DNA of 64,000 bases from Alteromonas indica (GTDB taxonomy: Bacteria > Pseudomonadota > Gammaproteobacteria > Enterobacterales > Alteromonadaceae), in NCBI GenBank assembly GCA_003056425.1, contig PYVY01000010.1, positions 1 to 64,000 on the forward strand, read 5' to 3'. Position 1 is the first letter of the stretch. Each line of letters starts with the position of its first letter. This document shows, piece after piece, positions 55,058 to 64,000 of the stretch. The notes beneath the pieces were generated by a model, which was not told where the DNA came from, made no database searches, and worked only from the letters and a program-made list of their open reading frames with translations. The position numbers and the translations under genes were made by a program.

Positions 55058-57502
55058 TCAATGCAGCTCTACATTTTCAAGGTGTTGTACTATTTCAGGC
55101 CAAACCAAAGCCGTCACATCTTTGCGCAATGCCGCGCTTTCTTCTGAATATTTTAACGAGCCATCGGCAGTAGAGTCCAGCCAGTGATTTTCCCGTAAGG
55201 CGGTAATAAAGCTGGATAGTACATTTTTATCGTAAAACTCAGGAGAGCTCATGCCATAGAGTGTCGATAAACGTTCCGCTACTTTACGGCTGGTTCGTTC
55301 TAACTGCCCACGGCTGATAACCCGCTCTTTTTCAATAATGGTTAACACCACCGCGTAGCGTTGAAAAGTTTCCTGCATACAACGGCTTAACAGCCATGCG
55401 CTGTGGAAAGTTTTATCATTTGGTTCGGGCGGTAAAATACACTCCCCCTGCTGGCGCAACAAACCTTGCTCCAGCATTTGGCTGATTAGACGGTCGGTAT
55501 AGGCCAGTGCCTCATCCTGGGTAAGGTGAATGAACAACTCGCGCTGTAATAGCGGATATAGCGCTGCCACCAAACGTAAAACATAGTCGCGGCGACAGGC
55601 TTTGTGGCCAAACACCGCTGCCATCGCAATACCCGGCAAGGCGAATAAATGCAGTATATTGTTGCGGTAGTACGTCAGATATACCGCAGAGTCCTTCTGC
55701 GGTTGAATCAGCTTACCATAACCATCGTTGGTCACCGCAAAACGGTTTAGCTTCAGCACATGGGCCAGCATTTGGTCCGGGGTATCTTCAGGAATGGTAA
55801 AATCGGCCGAAAATGGCGCCTGCCGCAACAGCGTTAGAAAGTTATCCAGCGCATGGCATAGTTCATTTTCGCTCATGGTGTTGTTTTTCGATGACAACAA
55901 ACACAATGCTGATAATGCCATGCCATTAATCGCGGCCGCCCGGTTAATTCGCAGCATCACCTCGTTCGCCAGGTCATTAACCATGGGTGTCAGCCAGGCG
56001 GGTTTTTTGTCTGGATCTTTGGGCAGTTTTTCCCGCCACTGGGGAATTTGCTTTTCCAAATACTGGTTTAGTTGAATGGGCTCGCCAAAGTTAACGTACC
56101 CATAGCCATAATTTTTAAGTTTACGAATTGCCGAGAAGACCTGCCAGGTAGACTCTTTTTTCTTTGAGCTGCCTTTAAGCTCGTTCAGGTAGCTTTTTAC
56201 TTCCATCACGTTTTCGTAACCGATATACACCGGCACAATACTGACCGGACGATTCACGCCTTTTACCAAGGCTTGCATGGTCATCGCAAGCATGCCGGTT
56301 TTAGGCGGGATCAAACGGCCGGTGCGGCTTCGGCCACCTTCAGGGTAGTACTTAACTGAATAGCCTTTGTTAAACAGCAGCTCAAGATATTCGCGAAATA
56401 CAGCGGTATACAATTTATTGCCAGCGAAGCTACGGCGTAAGAAAAACGCGCCGCCCCGGCGAAAAATTTTCCCTACTGGCCAGAAATTAAGATTAATCCC
56501 CGCTGCAATGTGTGGCGTGACCATGCCCTCATGATAAATCACATAGGTTAACAGCAAATAATCCATGTGACTGCGGTGGCAAGGTACGTAAATTATTTCA
56601 TGGCCGTTGCGGGCCAGTTCACGAATCCGGTCGCTATGCGCTACCCCGATACCGTTATAAATTTTGTTCCAGATACGGGTAAGCAGTCTGTCGCCAAAAC
56701 GTACCAACCCTTCACGGTAATCGGCGGCAATTTCATTGATGTATTTTAGAGCATCCTGGCGCGCTTTATCGGGTGAGCTTTTTTTACTGCCCCCTTGTTC
56801 ACTGATAGCCCGCTTGACTGCGGTGGAACCGAGCACGGCGTTGTGTAACTCCTGCCGTTCAAGTAACGTCGGGCCGGTAAGGCTTTGTCTTTTACGTTGG
56901 AAGTGGGTACTGGCTAAACGTACCAGTTTATGGGCAATAAGTTCATCACTACCATGCTGAGTAGACATGGCATTGGATGACACAGCCTTACTAAAGCTGA
57001 TGAAGTTGTCGCGGCCCAAGAACATGACGATAAATAATTTACGTAGCCAGGAGGGAGCTGCGACATCTGCAATCAGATCGCTTAAACCGGGTGTTCCTTT
57101 ACCCGGCGCCCGGCCCCAGGAAATGAATACCGGTACTACCTGAACATCTAACTGAGGGTTATCGCGATGTAAGTGGAACAGGTCGGTGAATACCGCTTCA
57201 ATGTCTGTTTTCATTTCGCCGCGCATGATAACCCGCTGTGTTTTACGCAAAAACAAGCAGGTTGGATAGTGATGCCCCCCCAGCGAAATTTGCTCTGTCG
57301 GGCTGGGTAGGTCCATACGTAGCGTGGCCATACGTAAAGCCAGCTGGTCGGTAACAGAATTGCTGGGCAGCAAATAAATAATGGGCTTGGCGCGGTCTAT
57401 GCCTAGCTCTGATTCCACATTTGACGGAATAGTATGCGGTTTTACCAGCCATTTAACCGGATAGTGAAACACCGATAGAAGCGTTCTGCGCATCCACGAC
57501 AT
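55058..57502 (-). CDS. plsB: Glycerol-3-phosphate 1-O-acyltransferase
   Basis: 814 residues. Acyltransferase motifs: VPCHRSHMDYLLLTY (HX4D catalytic), GAFFLRRSF, YYPEGGRSRTGRL and IVPVYIGYE. It makes lysophosphatidate, the first step of phospholipid synthesis, at the inner membrane. Length fits E. coli PlsB. Single gene here. Confidence 0.95.
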   Translation of the reverse strand: MSWMRRTLLSVFHYPVKWLVKPHTIPSNVESELGIDRAKPIIYLLPSNSVTDQLALRMATLRMDLPSPTEQISLGGHHYPTCLFLRKTQRVIMRGEMKTDIEAVFTDLFHLHRDNPQLDVQVVPVFISWGRAPGKGTPGLSDLIADVAAPSWLRKLFIVMFLGRDNFISFSKAVSSNAMSTQHGSDELIAHKLVRLASTHFQRKRQSLTGPTLLERQELHNAVLGSTAVKRAISEQGGSKKSSPDKARQDALKYINEIAADYREGLVRFGDRLLTRIWNKIYNGIGVAHSDRIRELARNGHEIIYVPCHRSHMDYLLLTYVIYHEGMVTPHIAAGINLNFWPVGKIFRRGGAFFLRRSFAGNKLYTAVFREYLELLFNKGYSVKYYPEGGRSRTGRLIPPKTGMLAMTMQALVKGVNRPVSIVPVYIGYENVMEVKSYLNELKGSSKKKESTWQVFSAIRKLKNYGYGYVNFGEPIQLNQYLEKQIPQWREKLPKDPDKKPAWLTPMVNDLANEVMLRINRAAAINGMALSALCLLSSKNNTMSENELCHALDNFLTLLRQAPFSADFTIPEDTPDQMLAHVLKLNRFAVTNDGYGKLIQPQKDSAVYLTYYRNNILHLFALPGIAMAAVFGHKACRRDYVLRLVAALYPLLQRELFIHLTQDEALAYTDRLISQMLEQGLLRQQGECILPPEPNDKTFHSAWLLSRCMQETFQRYAVVLTIIEKERVISRGQLERTSRKVAERLSTLYGMSSPEFYDKNVLSSFITALRENHWLDSTADGSLKYSEESAALRKDVTALVWPEIVQHLENVELH

Positions 57503-57597
57503 GTAAGAAATCCTGTGTAATAAAAACCGGCGCAGTGTATCACATGTATTGGCTAAATTTTAAAGTCGGGCGGGGTAGAGGCAAAGCCGAACGCCGT

Positions 57598-58017
57598 TCA
57601 GCTACGGCGCTCGCGCCACCTGACGACCTGCGCTCCCACTCCCGCCAGTACCATGGTAGCGAACGCGCCCCATACCCAATCTACCAGCGTCATCGTTAAT
57701 GGCCACCCTGCGATAATTGAATAGGCAGTCAAATTGTAGGTGCCATAGGCGGTGGCACCTAGCATAAAGCCGTTAGCTGCGGCGGCCCCGACTGGCCGGC
57801 CCCGCGCTGGCCGCACCGCCAATACCACCACCGCTAAACAATACAACAAGTAAAATACTATCCAGGGCCAGCTGATAAACTGTGCGCGTAACAAACCACT
57901 GAAATAGTCTACGTACAAAGGCATAGCAATAACGCCCAGCCAGATACCATCGAGTAAACCAAACGCGATGAGTATGGCAAGGTAAGCCAGAGCAAAGGAC
58001 GTCATTGTGTTTTTCAT
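57598..58017 (-). CDS. DUF2177 membrane protein
   Basis: 139 residues from ATG 58017 (or 58005); a longer frame upstream is not family-like. Four hydrophobic segments, with LLDGIWLGVIAMPLYVDYFSG in the first loop and ANGFMLGATAYGTYNLTAYS in the third, as in DUF2177. Function unknown. Confidence 0.85.
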   Translation of the reverse strand: MKNTMTSFALAYLAILIAFGLLDGIWLGVIAMPLYVDYFSGLLRAQFISWPWIVFYLLYCLAVVVLAVRPARGRPVGAAAANGFMLGATAYGTYNLTAYSIIAGWPLTMTLVDWVWGAFATMVLAGVGAQVVRWRERRS

Positions 58018-58445
58018 AGTGTTGGTAACGGGTTTGTCAGCTCTTTGGTTCAGTTTGCAATATGTGAACACAACAGTAAAAGATATCTTCTGGGGGCCGT
58101 GCAAGGCTTTTCATAGGTAATTGCGGCGAGGACAGGTTAACCGGTGCTCGATTCCGCCTACCGAACCAGCGTAGATGAAGCTGACCGTATAATGAGGCAA
58201 TTTTATTGTGCCACCGCACTATTGAGCTCCGGCCCACTGATAGCCGGGCGATTGATAGACGGGCCACGGAGGTTCGACAACACGATTGTTTATCGATAGA
58301 CTACTGTTATGTTATCACATCTCTAAATGTTGCTGGTATGTTTAGCCGCGATAAAAGGCAAAGCCCCCGGCGGCTGATAGAAAAGCTGGCACCGAGATAA
58401 AGCAGACGGTGCTAGATAAATCGAACAAGAGTAAATAGACATCTT
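58018..58445. other. 428-bp intergenic region, nothing evident
   Basis: Divergent promoters of the two flanking genes are expected here. No convincing gene, RNA or strong hairpin was found. Confidence 0.4.
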
Positions 58446-59669
58446 ATGAGTAGTTTCGGGCCCCCGGTATTATCCTCTGCATATTCTCCTATAGCGGCAA
58501 ACACAGGCGCCGGCGCGTCTACCATACAGCGCAACCCGCCTACCGGGCGGATTGCTGCTATCGATATTTTACGTGCCTTAGTCATGCTGCTGATGCTGGT
58601 CGACCATGTTCGGGAGCGGTTTTTCTATCACCAGCAGGTTACCGATCCTATGGACCTGGACAGCACCAGTCCGGCGCTCTTTTTTACCCGTTTGGCGGCT
58701 CATTTTTGTGCGCCGGTGTTTGTTTTTCTAACGGGCGTTTCAGCATGGCTGTACGCCCATCCCGCACACCAGCCTCCCCGATCCGCCTCAGCATTTCTGC
58801 TTAAGCGCGGGCTGTTTATTATTGGCATTGAAATAGCCGTTATTAATTGGTTGTGGATGGGCAGTTATGACACGTTATGGTTGCAGGTCATGTGGGCAAT
58901 AGGGGTTAGCATGCTTCTGTTGGGGATATTATGCCGCTTGCCCTGGCTGATACTGCTGTGCCTTGGTATAACGATTATCGCGGGCCACAACCTGCTGGAT
59001 CCGATCTCTTTTACGCCGGGACAAAGAGGTTACACGCTGTGGGCTATCTTGCATGACCCAGGATTTATTTATACCAGTGAAGGCTTTGCTATCAAAGCGT
59101 CGTATCCGGTATTGCCCTGGATTGGCGTGATTCTATTGGGATATAGCCTGGGCCGGATGTACGCCCAGACCGTTTCAAGCGCACTACGTCAGCGTGTATT
59201 AATCGGCCTTGCGGTAGCGTTATGGCTGCTATTGGGGCTTTTGCGAACACGTCTGGGGTATGGCGAAGCCCTGCCTTTTACGGCGCATGCAGACTGGCTG
59301 TATAACGTTATGCAATTTGTAAACTATACCAAATACCCGCCTTCCTTAGACTTTGTCTTGTTTACCCTGGGGGGCGCCTTACTGCTGCTCGGTCTGCTAG
59401 AAAATGTCAATAACCGCTTCTCTCGGGGTATAGAGATTTTTGGTGCTGCGCCGATGTTTTTTTATATTCTACATTTGGGCGTATTATTAATGAGTTATCA
59501 GCTGGCGTTAGCTGTCTTTGGCGCTAATTACGGGCAGTGGTTTGCCTTCGATCATGTATGGCAAATTTGGCTTTGTGCGGGGCTGATGGGGGCAGGTTTG
59601 TATTGGCCAACCCGGGCCTTCTCGCGCTATAAAAGACGAAGTAAGCACGCGCTCATCAAGTATTTTTAA
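58446..59669 (+). CDS. DUF1624 (heparan-alpha-glucosaminide N-acetyltransferase-like) membrane protein
   Basis: 407 residues with about ten membrane helices. The N-terminal block RIAAIDILRALVMLLMLVDHVRE and ARLAAHFCAPVFVFLTGVSAW mark DUF1624. Related proteins move acetyl groups across membranes; no substrate is known for bacterial members. Single gene. Confidence 0.88.
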   Translation: MSSFGPPVLSSAYSPIAANTGAGASTIQRNPPTGRIAAIDILRALVMLLMLVDHVRERFFYHQQVTDPMDLDSTSPALFFTRLAAHFCAPVFVFLTGVSAWLYAHPAHQPPRSASAFLLKRGLFIIGIEIAVINWLWMGSYDTLWLQVMWAIGVSMLLLGILCRLPWLILLCLGITIIAGHNLLDPISFTPGQRGYTLWAILHDPGFIYTSEGFAIKASYPVLPWIGVILLGYSLGRMYAQTVSSALRQRVLIGLAVALWLLLGLLRTRLGYGEALPFTAHADWLYNVMQFVNYTKYPPSLDFVLFTLGGALLLLGLLENVNNRFSRGIEIFGAAPMFFYILHLGVLLMSYQLALAVFGANYGQWFAFDHVWQIWLCAGLMGAGLYWPTRAFSRYKRRSKHALIKYF

Positions 59670-59681
59670 GCGTGAAATGGC

Positions 59682-60854
59682 CTAAAGCTGGGCAGTAAAA
59701 GTAAATGTGGTTTGTTGTTCGTCAGACGCAACGGCAAGCTCGCCCTGATGGGCTGCTGCAATTTGCGAAGCTATAAACAATCCAAGCCCCAGGCCTTTAT
59801 GGGCGCCCTGCGAAGGGTTTCTCCAGAATGGTTGAAATAACCTGGCCTGGGTTTCTGCCGGGATAGGCTGCCCACCGTTAGCGACTTCAATAAGGAGTTG
59901 CCCATTGCGGTTATGAGCGTTGATAACAACAGGCTGGCTGCTGTCGCCATGCACCAGCGCATTTATTAGCAGGTTAGATAACAACTGAGCTAAGCGGCCG
60001 GTATCGCAGTGAATTACGCCGGTAACATCAATATTACTAATGAATGTGCGTTTATGATAATTACTTTCCAGCTCAGCCACGGTGTGCTTTAACACCTCGG
60101 CCAAATTAGAGCAGGGCACTCTTTTGATGGGGATACCTTTGCCCATTTGCCCGTGCGTGAAATCCATCACATTGTCAGTTAACAAGGAAATACGCTTGGC
60201 ACTGTTTTCCATTCGCTTTAATACTGAGGCCGCATCTTTAGCCAATGGCATCAGCTTTAAAACATCTACACCCATCATAATAGACGACAGCGGGGTGCGC
60301 AGGTCATGGCCTAAAATAGCGATGTATTGTTCTCTGAGCTGCGCCATGGCCTGTTCTTCCTGAAGAGCCTGCTGAGCTTCTGAAAAACGCCTTTCAGCAG
60401 ATAACTGACGGGAGATAAGCTGGGCAAATGAAGCAATCATACTGCGCGTAGTATCAGTTTTAAGCTTCATGGGAAGAGGATCTAAGCCACACAGTGTCCC
60501 AAAAAAGTCGCCCTGAGCGTCATAGATAGGGTACGAAAAGTAGCTTTCAAAGCCGTATATTTTCGGTGTTGGATGATCATGATAAACTTTGTCTTGTTCC
60601 ACATGATCTATCATAACCTCTTTTTGCGAACTCCTAACCTGCTCGCAAAAAGTTGTGCTTATTTCCAGCGTATCGCCTGGCAATAGATTAAAGTTGGCGT
60701 TATCCAGCACAGCGCAGGCTGTCCAGTTATCGGGGCTCACCCGAGATATACAAACAAAGCGCAAACCGGTTGATTCAGAAATCATGCTCAGGATGGTAGG
60801 TACGGCTTCAATAGATTGTATGGCATGAATATCTTGCTGCACTGATGGACGCAT
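59682..60854 (-). CDS. GAF-domain histidine kinase (orphan)
   Basis: 390 residues, no membrane segment: N-terminal GAF domain (about 15-155), HisKA with phospho-accepting H183 in ILGHDLRTPLSSI, and HATPase with N-box NLLINALVHG, and G-boxes ANGGQPIP and KGLGLGLFIASQIA. A cytoplasmic sensor kinase. No response regulator gene is near, so its partner is elsewhere. Confidence 0.9.
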   Translation of the reverse strand: MRPSVQQDIHAIQSIEAVPTILSMISESTGLRFVCISRVSPDNWTACAVLDNANFNLLPGDTLEISTTFCEQVRSSQKEVMIDHVEQDKVYHDHPTPKIYGFESYFSYPIYDAQGDFFGTLCGLDPLPMKLKTDTTRSMIASFAQLISRQLSAERRFSEAQQALQEEQAMAQLREQYIAILGHDLRTPLSSIMMGVDVLKLMPLAKDAASVLKRMENSAKRISLLTDNVMDFTHGQMGKGIPIKRVPCSNLAEVLKHTVAELESNYHKRTFISNIDVTGVIHCDTGRLAQLLSNLLINALVHGDSSQPVVINAHNRNGQLLIEVANGGQPIPAETQARLFQPFWRNPSQGAHKGLGLGLFIASQIAAAHQGELAVASDEQQTTFTFTAQL

Positions 60855-60990
60855 TATTATGGGTTACCCGCCTTTTTCTCTCACTACCAAATCGCACTGT
60901 GAAATAGAGTGCCTGGTCAACTAATACTGATAGACTACATGCATACCATAGCGCTACAAAATACTCACCAACACACCCTACTATAAGCGG

Positions 60991-62196
60991 TTAATCGGGG
61001 CCAGTAACAGCCTTTTTTGACGTTTTTATAGTGCTAGGTGCGATCAAATCGTACAGATTTGCAGCCGCCAGCGCGTGCTGTGTAGTTCCCTGTAGTATAG
61101 CAACATGCGCATTAATATTGGTGACTTTAAAGGTGAATTGCGGTAAAGGTCGGGTCAGTGTTAAGCCGGTTAACGCCGTGCGCTTGAGCGTTTGGTATTT
61201 GACCAGCGCAAATTCATCGCCCACTTGTACGCCTTCTTTCTCGCCCATGCCGATCACGACCCCGTCGGGCACGTGATCGATAACCTGGGTGACCGTTTTT
61301 TCACATGCAATGGCGTGGCTTATATCTGATACGGCAGAATTAACGGTATTCAGGGCGACTCTGCCAAAGTCGCTGCGCCAGAATAAACTGTTACTGGTAT
61401 CTACCGCATTAGCCGGACTAAAGGTCCAGTCTGCTTCGCTATGATAGCTTCCCTGCAGCAACACACTTTGCCGAAAGGCGTCGATAACATAGATATCCAG
61501 AGTGAAATTACGCCGTAGTGCGGTGTTATTCCGGGTCTTACTGGTATTAACCTGTTCAAATAAACTGATATCGCGAATTTGACCGAAAATAATAAATTGT
61601 TTTCCAAGCTCTCTAGCCAATAGCGCGGCTTTTTCATTCAGCTGCCGGGGGAGTAACGTGACCGGGCGAGTTTGTTGCATAAAGGCTTTATTGTATAAAA
61701 GCACATCCAGCGAGCCGGGCTGGCGCTGCAGTTGCTGCGCAAACCGTTGGCTGATCTGCGCACCAAAATCGTAAATATCGCCGTGGGCGGCTTGGCGAGG
61801 ATTAAGCAACATCAACTGACTTACCACCACAGAACGTGCATATTTATCGCTTTCACACTGAAATAGCGGGGTAATATTCGCGCGGATCACCACGGTTAAT
61901 TGGTTTTCTTCTAGCGTTTCTTGCAAAATCTCGACCCGCTGAATACGGCCGGTAGTATGTACTTCGGCTTTACTGCTAACCAGCAAGCCATCAATAACGA
62001 CATCCTGCGCGGTGATCAGGCTCCCTGAGGTAAACGATGCATCTGCGATAGCATTTTTGATAGCCATACGGCGCACCTCATCTAAGGGCGCATTGTGGAC
62101 GGCTAAAGAGGCCTGTCCCTGAATCCATTGCGCGCTTGCGATGGCGCTTACACCGAACATTAACCAACCTATCAAGCCCCGCCGCAGATTCTTCAT
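60991..62196 (-). CDS. flgT: Flagellar H-ring protein FlgT
   Basis: 401 residues. Signal peptide ending SAIASAQWIQG, an N-terminal domain with AIKNAIADASFTSG, a middle domain with LLARELGKQFIIFGQIRDIS, and a C-terminal SH3-like domain (VGDEFALVKYQT). In vibrios FlgT builds the outer H ring around the flagellar basal body and helps stator assembly. It lies 6 bp downstream of flgH in the same operon, which supports the flagellar role. Confidence 0.82.
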   Translation of the reverse strand: MKNLRRGLIGWLMFGVSAIASAQWIQGQASLAVHNAPLDEVRRMAIKNAIADASFTSGSLITAQDVVIDGLLVSSKAEVHTTGRIQRVEILQETLEENQLTVVIRANITPLFQCESDKYARSVVVSQLMLLNPRQAAHGDIYDFGAQISQRFAQQLQRQPGSLDVLLYNKAFMQQTRPVTLLPRQLNEKAALLARELGKQFIIFGQIRDISLFEQVNTSKTRNNTALRRNFTLDIYVIDAFRQSVLLQGSYHSEADWTFSPANAVDTSNSLFWRSDFGRVALNTVNSAVSDISHAIACEKTVTQVIDHVPDGVVIGMGEKEGVQVGDEFALVKYQTLKRTALTGLTLTRPLPQFTFKVTNINAHVAILQGTTQHALAAANLYDLIAPSTIKTSKKAVTGPD

Positions 62197-62202
62197 TTGC
62201 CA

Positions 62203-62952
62203 TTAACCGAAGAATGAAAAAAGTTTACTTAATAAGGTGCGCTGCTGGTTATCTTGAAGCGTGCCTTTACCGGAATACTCAATAAGCGCATTGCCTACTT
62301 TTTGAGAGCTTACTGTGTTGTTGAGATCGATATCCTGGGTTCGGATTTCACCGGAAAAACGAATATATTCTTTACCCTGGTTCATCGTTATCCACTTCTC
62401 TCCGGCTACCACCAGATTGCGGTTTGGAAGTACCTCAACCACATATACCGTTATTTTTCCTTCCAGAGTGTTCGACTGACTGGTGTTAGCCGAGCTACTA
62501 AATTCGCCCTCTTGCCCATGGTCGATATTAAGATCGTCATCGGCAATATGAATGGGCCCAGCATTTACCGTTAATGGCTTTATCTGAAAACTGCTCGCTT
62601 TGTCTTCATTGTAGTCTACCGATTTTTTCGAGGAGGTTTGTTCATCTAGTTCAATTAACACCATGTCGCCCACGGTGTGATTGTGATGCACTACATACAA
62701 ACTGCCAGCATGCTGGGGGTTAAATAGCGAACCGGTCGGCACGCTTACTATCTCCACCGGCTGTGTTCGAGGTGGACGAAAGGCCGGGTCGCCATGCTCA
62801 GCGGTAGATGAATGGGCGGCTATTTCACGCTGAGTCACATCCGGATTAGTCGGGCTGGAAGCAACAACAGCTTCTTCCTGAGAGGGGGTCTGGCTACAAG
62901 CCGCTAATTGTAAAGAAAGGAAAACAAGCAAAAAGTGGCATTCTATTTTCAT
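62203..62952 (-). CDS. flgH: Flagellar L-ring lipoprotein FlgH
   Basis: 249 residues. Lipoprotein signal LLVFLSLQLAAC (Cys about residue 19). The core GKITVYVVEVLPNRNLVVAG and GEIRTQDIDLNNTVSSQKVG are unmistakably FlgH. It forms the outer-membrane L ring. Only flgT follows, not the flgI/flgJ genes normal after flgH, so this may be a second flagellar set or a relocated copy. Confidence 0.9.
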   Translation of the reverse strand: MKIECHFLLVFLSLQLAACSQTPSQEEAVVASSPTNPDVTQREIAAHSSTAEHGDPAFRPPRTQPVEIVSVPTGSLFNPQHAGSLYVVHHNHTVGDMVLIELDEQTSSKKSVDYNEDKASSFQIKPLTVNAGPIHIADDDLNIDHGQEGEFSSSANTSQSNTLEGKITVYVVEVLPNRNLVVAGEKWITMNQGKEYIRFSGEIRTQDIDLNNTVSSQKVGNALIEYSGKGTLQDNQQRTLLSKLFSFFG

Positions 62953-63075
62953 AGCAAACTCTGTCAGATGTGCTTATTGAAGCACCGTTTTGTGGGTTGT
63001 TCATGGAGTAGTGGCCTAAGTCCTTTTAAGCTGAATTGCGAAATTATAGTAACCGAGATTTTTGCCAAATTATTG

Positions 63076-63104
63076 TTATCTAACAGTGCTTTGTAAAAAC
63101 TTTA
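63076..63104 (-). promoter_or_regulatory. Possible sigma-28-like promoter for flgH-flgT
   Basis: On the minus strand TAAAG is followed 16 bases later by TTAGATAA, close to the TAAAG-N15-GCCGATAA flagellar consensus. It lies about 120 bp upstream of the flgH start. Spacing is off by one and the -10 half is imperfect, so confidence is low. Confidence 0.3.
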
Positions 63105-63139
63105 CAATCTTGACATATGCCCAATGGGTAGGGTTTTCT

Positions 63140-64000
63140 ATGCTTAATTTTGACCTTTTCGGCCCCCAGGCCATGGCGCCCACTACCGCGCCCGATCTAT
63201 CCGTATCTTCTTCATCAGCCACGTCGGTAGCTGATGAAGCAGGATTTGCTCAGTGGTTTAATTTACTCAGTAATGGGGCACCACCGAGCGCCAGCGACAG
63301 CAGTGATGTCGATAAGCCAGAGGCGCAGACAGCGGGCGAGGGGGCATTAAATGCGCTACAGCAACAATTCATGGACACCATGGGCCTGGGCTCCCTCGGC
63401 GAAGATCTGCCCTCTATGGGGGAAGTCGATGCGGGCATTAGCAATCTGCAAAACCGTTTTTTGGCGATACTGCAGCATGACCTTATGCAATCTGCCGCCA
63501 GTGCGGCCGTCCAACCGGTGAAGATGGCTGTTCCGGCTAGCGAACCTAACGCCTCCCTTTCCTCAGCGCCCACTACCAGTAGCGGGTTTAATAAAGAAAA
63601 CGAAGGGACAAATAACACTGTGGTTGATGCACAGTTGACGCCGGCTACTACCGGATGGCACGCCGTGCTGGATTATGCGTTTGGCCAAAATGGTCCCGAT
63701 ATTAACGACGGGTTCGATGCGCTCAATTTGATAAATCACATACCGGTGGTGGCAGATATTTATCAGCAATCTTCGGCTACGCAGGTCAGCGTTGTGTCAG
63801 ATTTAGCCGGCAGTTTTTTATATGGCGGGCCCACCGGGCTTGCCTATAGCGCCCTGGATTTAACGGTTGAAGGCATAACGGGACGTTCTATCACCCAAAA
63901 TATGTGGCAGCTGGGATACGATCTTCTGTTTAGCGGCAATGCACCGGCGAGCGATGAAGTAAATTCTGCGCTCAGTGGGGCAATAAGTAAGTCTGAGAAG
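63140..64000 (+). CDS. Uncharacterised protein, partial (runs off right edge)
   Basis: Open frame of 287 residues from ATG 63140 to the end of the window, no stop. N-terminal ~150 residues are Ala/Ser/Glu-rich and of low complexity; from about residue 177 the sequence becomes ordered (HAVLDYAFGQNGPDINDGFD, ALNLINHIPVVADIYQQSSA, AGSFLYGGPTGLAYSALDLT). No family recognised. It is divergent from flgH-flgT, so it could be a flagellum-related protein. Confidence 0.6.
   Translation, partial: MLNFDLFGPQAMAPTTAPDLSVSSSSATSVADEAGFAQWFNLLSNGAPPSASDSSDVDKPEAQTAGEGALNALQQQFMDTMGLGSLGEDLPSMGEVDAGISNLQNRFLAILQHDLMQSAASAAVQPVKMAVPASEPNASLSSAPTTSSGFNKENEGTNNTVVDAQLTPATTGWHAVLDYAFGQNGPDINDGFDALNLINHIPVVADIYQQSSATQVSVVSDLAGSFLYGGPTGLAYSALDLTVEGITGRSITQNMWQLGYDLLFSGNAPASDEVNSALSGAISKSEK

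Noticed and set aside
58037..58267. 76-residue minus-strand frame before the DUF2177 gene
   Set aside because: Arg/Ser-rich, no start signal, and it overlaps the gene start region; treated as non-coding.

Overview
The window reads as a chromosomal segment of a marine gammaproteobacterium, most likely Alteromonadaceae (inferred from core gene content: RNase PH/PyrE, class II IlvC with IlvY, TamA/TamB, PlsB, FlgH/FlgT and many DUF families of that group). No rRNA, tRNA or CRISPR array was seen. It splits into an AT-rich accessory island (about 1-17.7 kb, left end outside the window) and an ordinary housekeeping chromosome (17.8-64 kb).

Island. It starts with an IS110-family transposase preceded by a strongly foldable non-coding region that looks like a bridge RNA. 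Next come integron gene cassettes without an integron integrase: two acetyltransferases and a small membrane protein separated by attC sites. A GAF-GGDEF diguanylate cyclase and a serine resolvase follow. The next block is a four-gene operon: a Dcm-like cytosine methyltransferase, a Vsr repair nuclease, an EcoRII-like restriction enzyme (predicted CCWGG system) and a translationally coupled unknown protein with a possible nuclease core. A second cassette cluster holds a frameshifted small ORF and a stand-alone Shedu (DUF4263) defence gene. The two cassette clusters end in the same divergent ~80-bp sequence. After a region of stacked palindromes and 21-bp repeats come hipBA with several operator-like palindromes, an unknown gene, and a tyrosine integrase abutting the 3' end of yicC, a known island target. 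The island therefore combines at least two phage-defence modules, a hipBA module and mobility functions.

Core. 17.8-20.5 kb: yicC, then rph-pyrE-tusA-like. 20.5-29.6 kb: mostly minus-strand membrane, amidohydrolase, DUF and M1 peptidase genes. 29.8-33.2 kb: proB, then a coupled thioesterase / hydroxyacid dehydrogenase / EamA transporter cluster whose transporter carries an apparent one-base frameshift in a G run. 33.3-34.7 kb: a PspB-like protein divergent from an ECF sigma factor and a membrane partner. 34.8-40.2 kb: tamA-tamB. 40.9-44.4 kb: S9 peptidase and a Bcr/CflA-type exporter. 44.5-54 kb: branched-chain amino-acid genes in two blocks, ilvC/ilvY divergent and ilvE-ilvD-ilvA, separated by comM and a TRIC channel gene. 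54-64 kb: kelch lipoprotein, plsB, DUF2177, DUF1624, a GAF-histidine kinase, flgH-flgT and a divergent partial ORF running off the right edge.

The strongest candidates for something new are the fourth gene of the EcoRII-type operon, the defence-bearing cassette clusters with their shared terminal sequence, and the putative bridge RNA.
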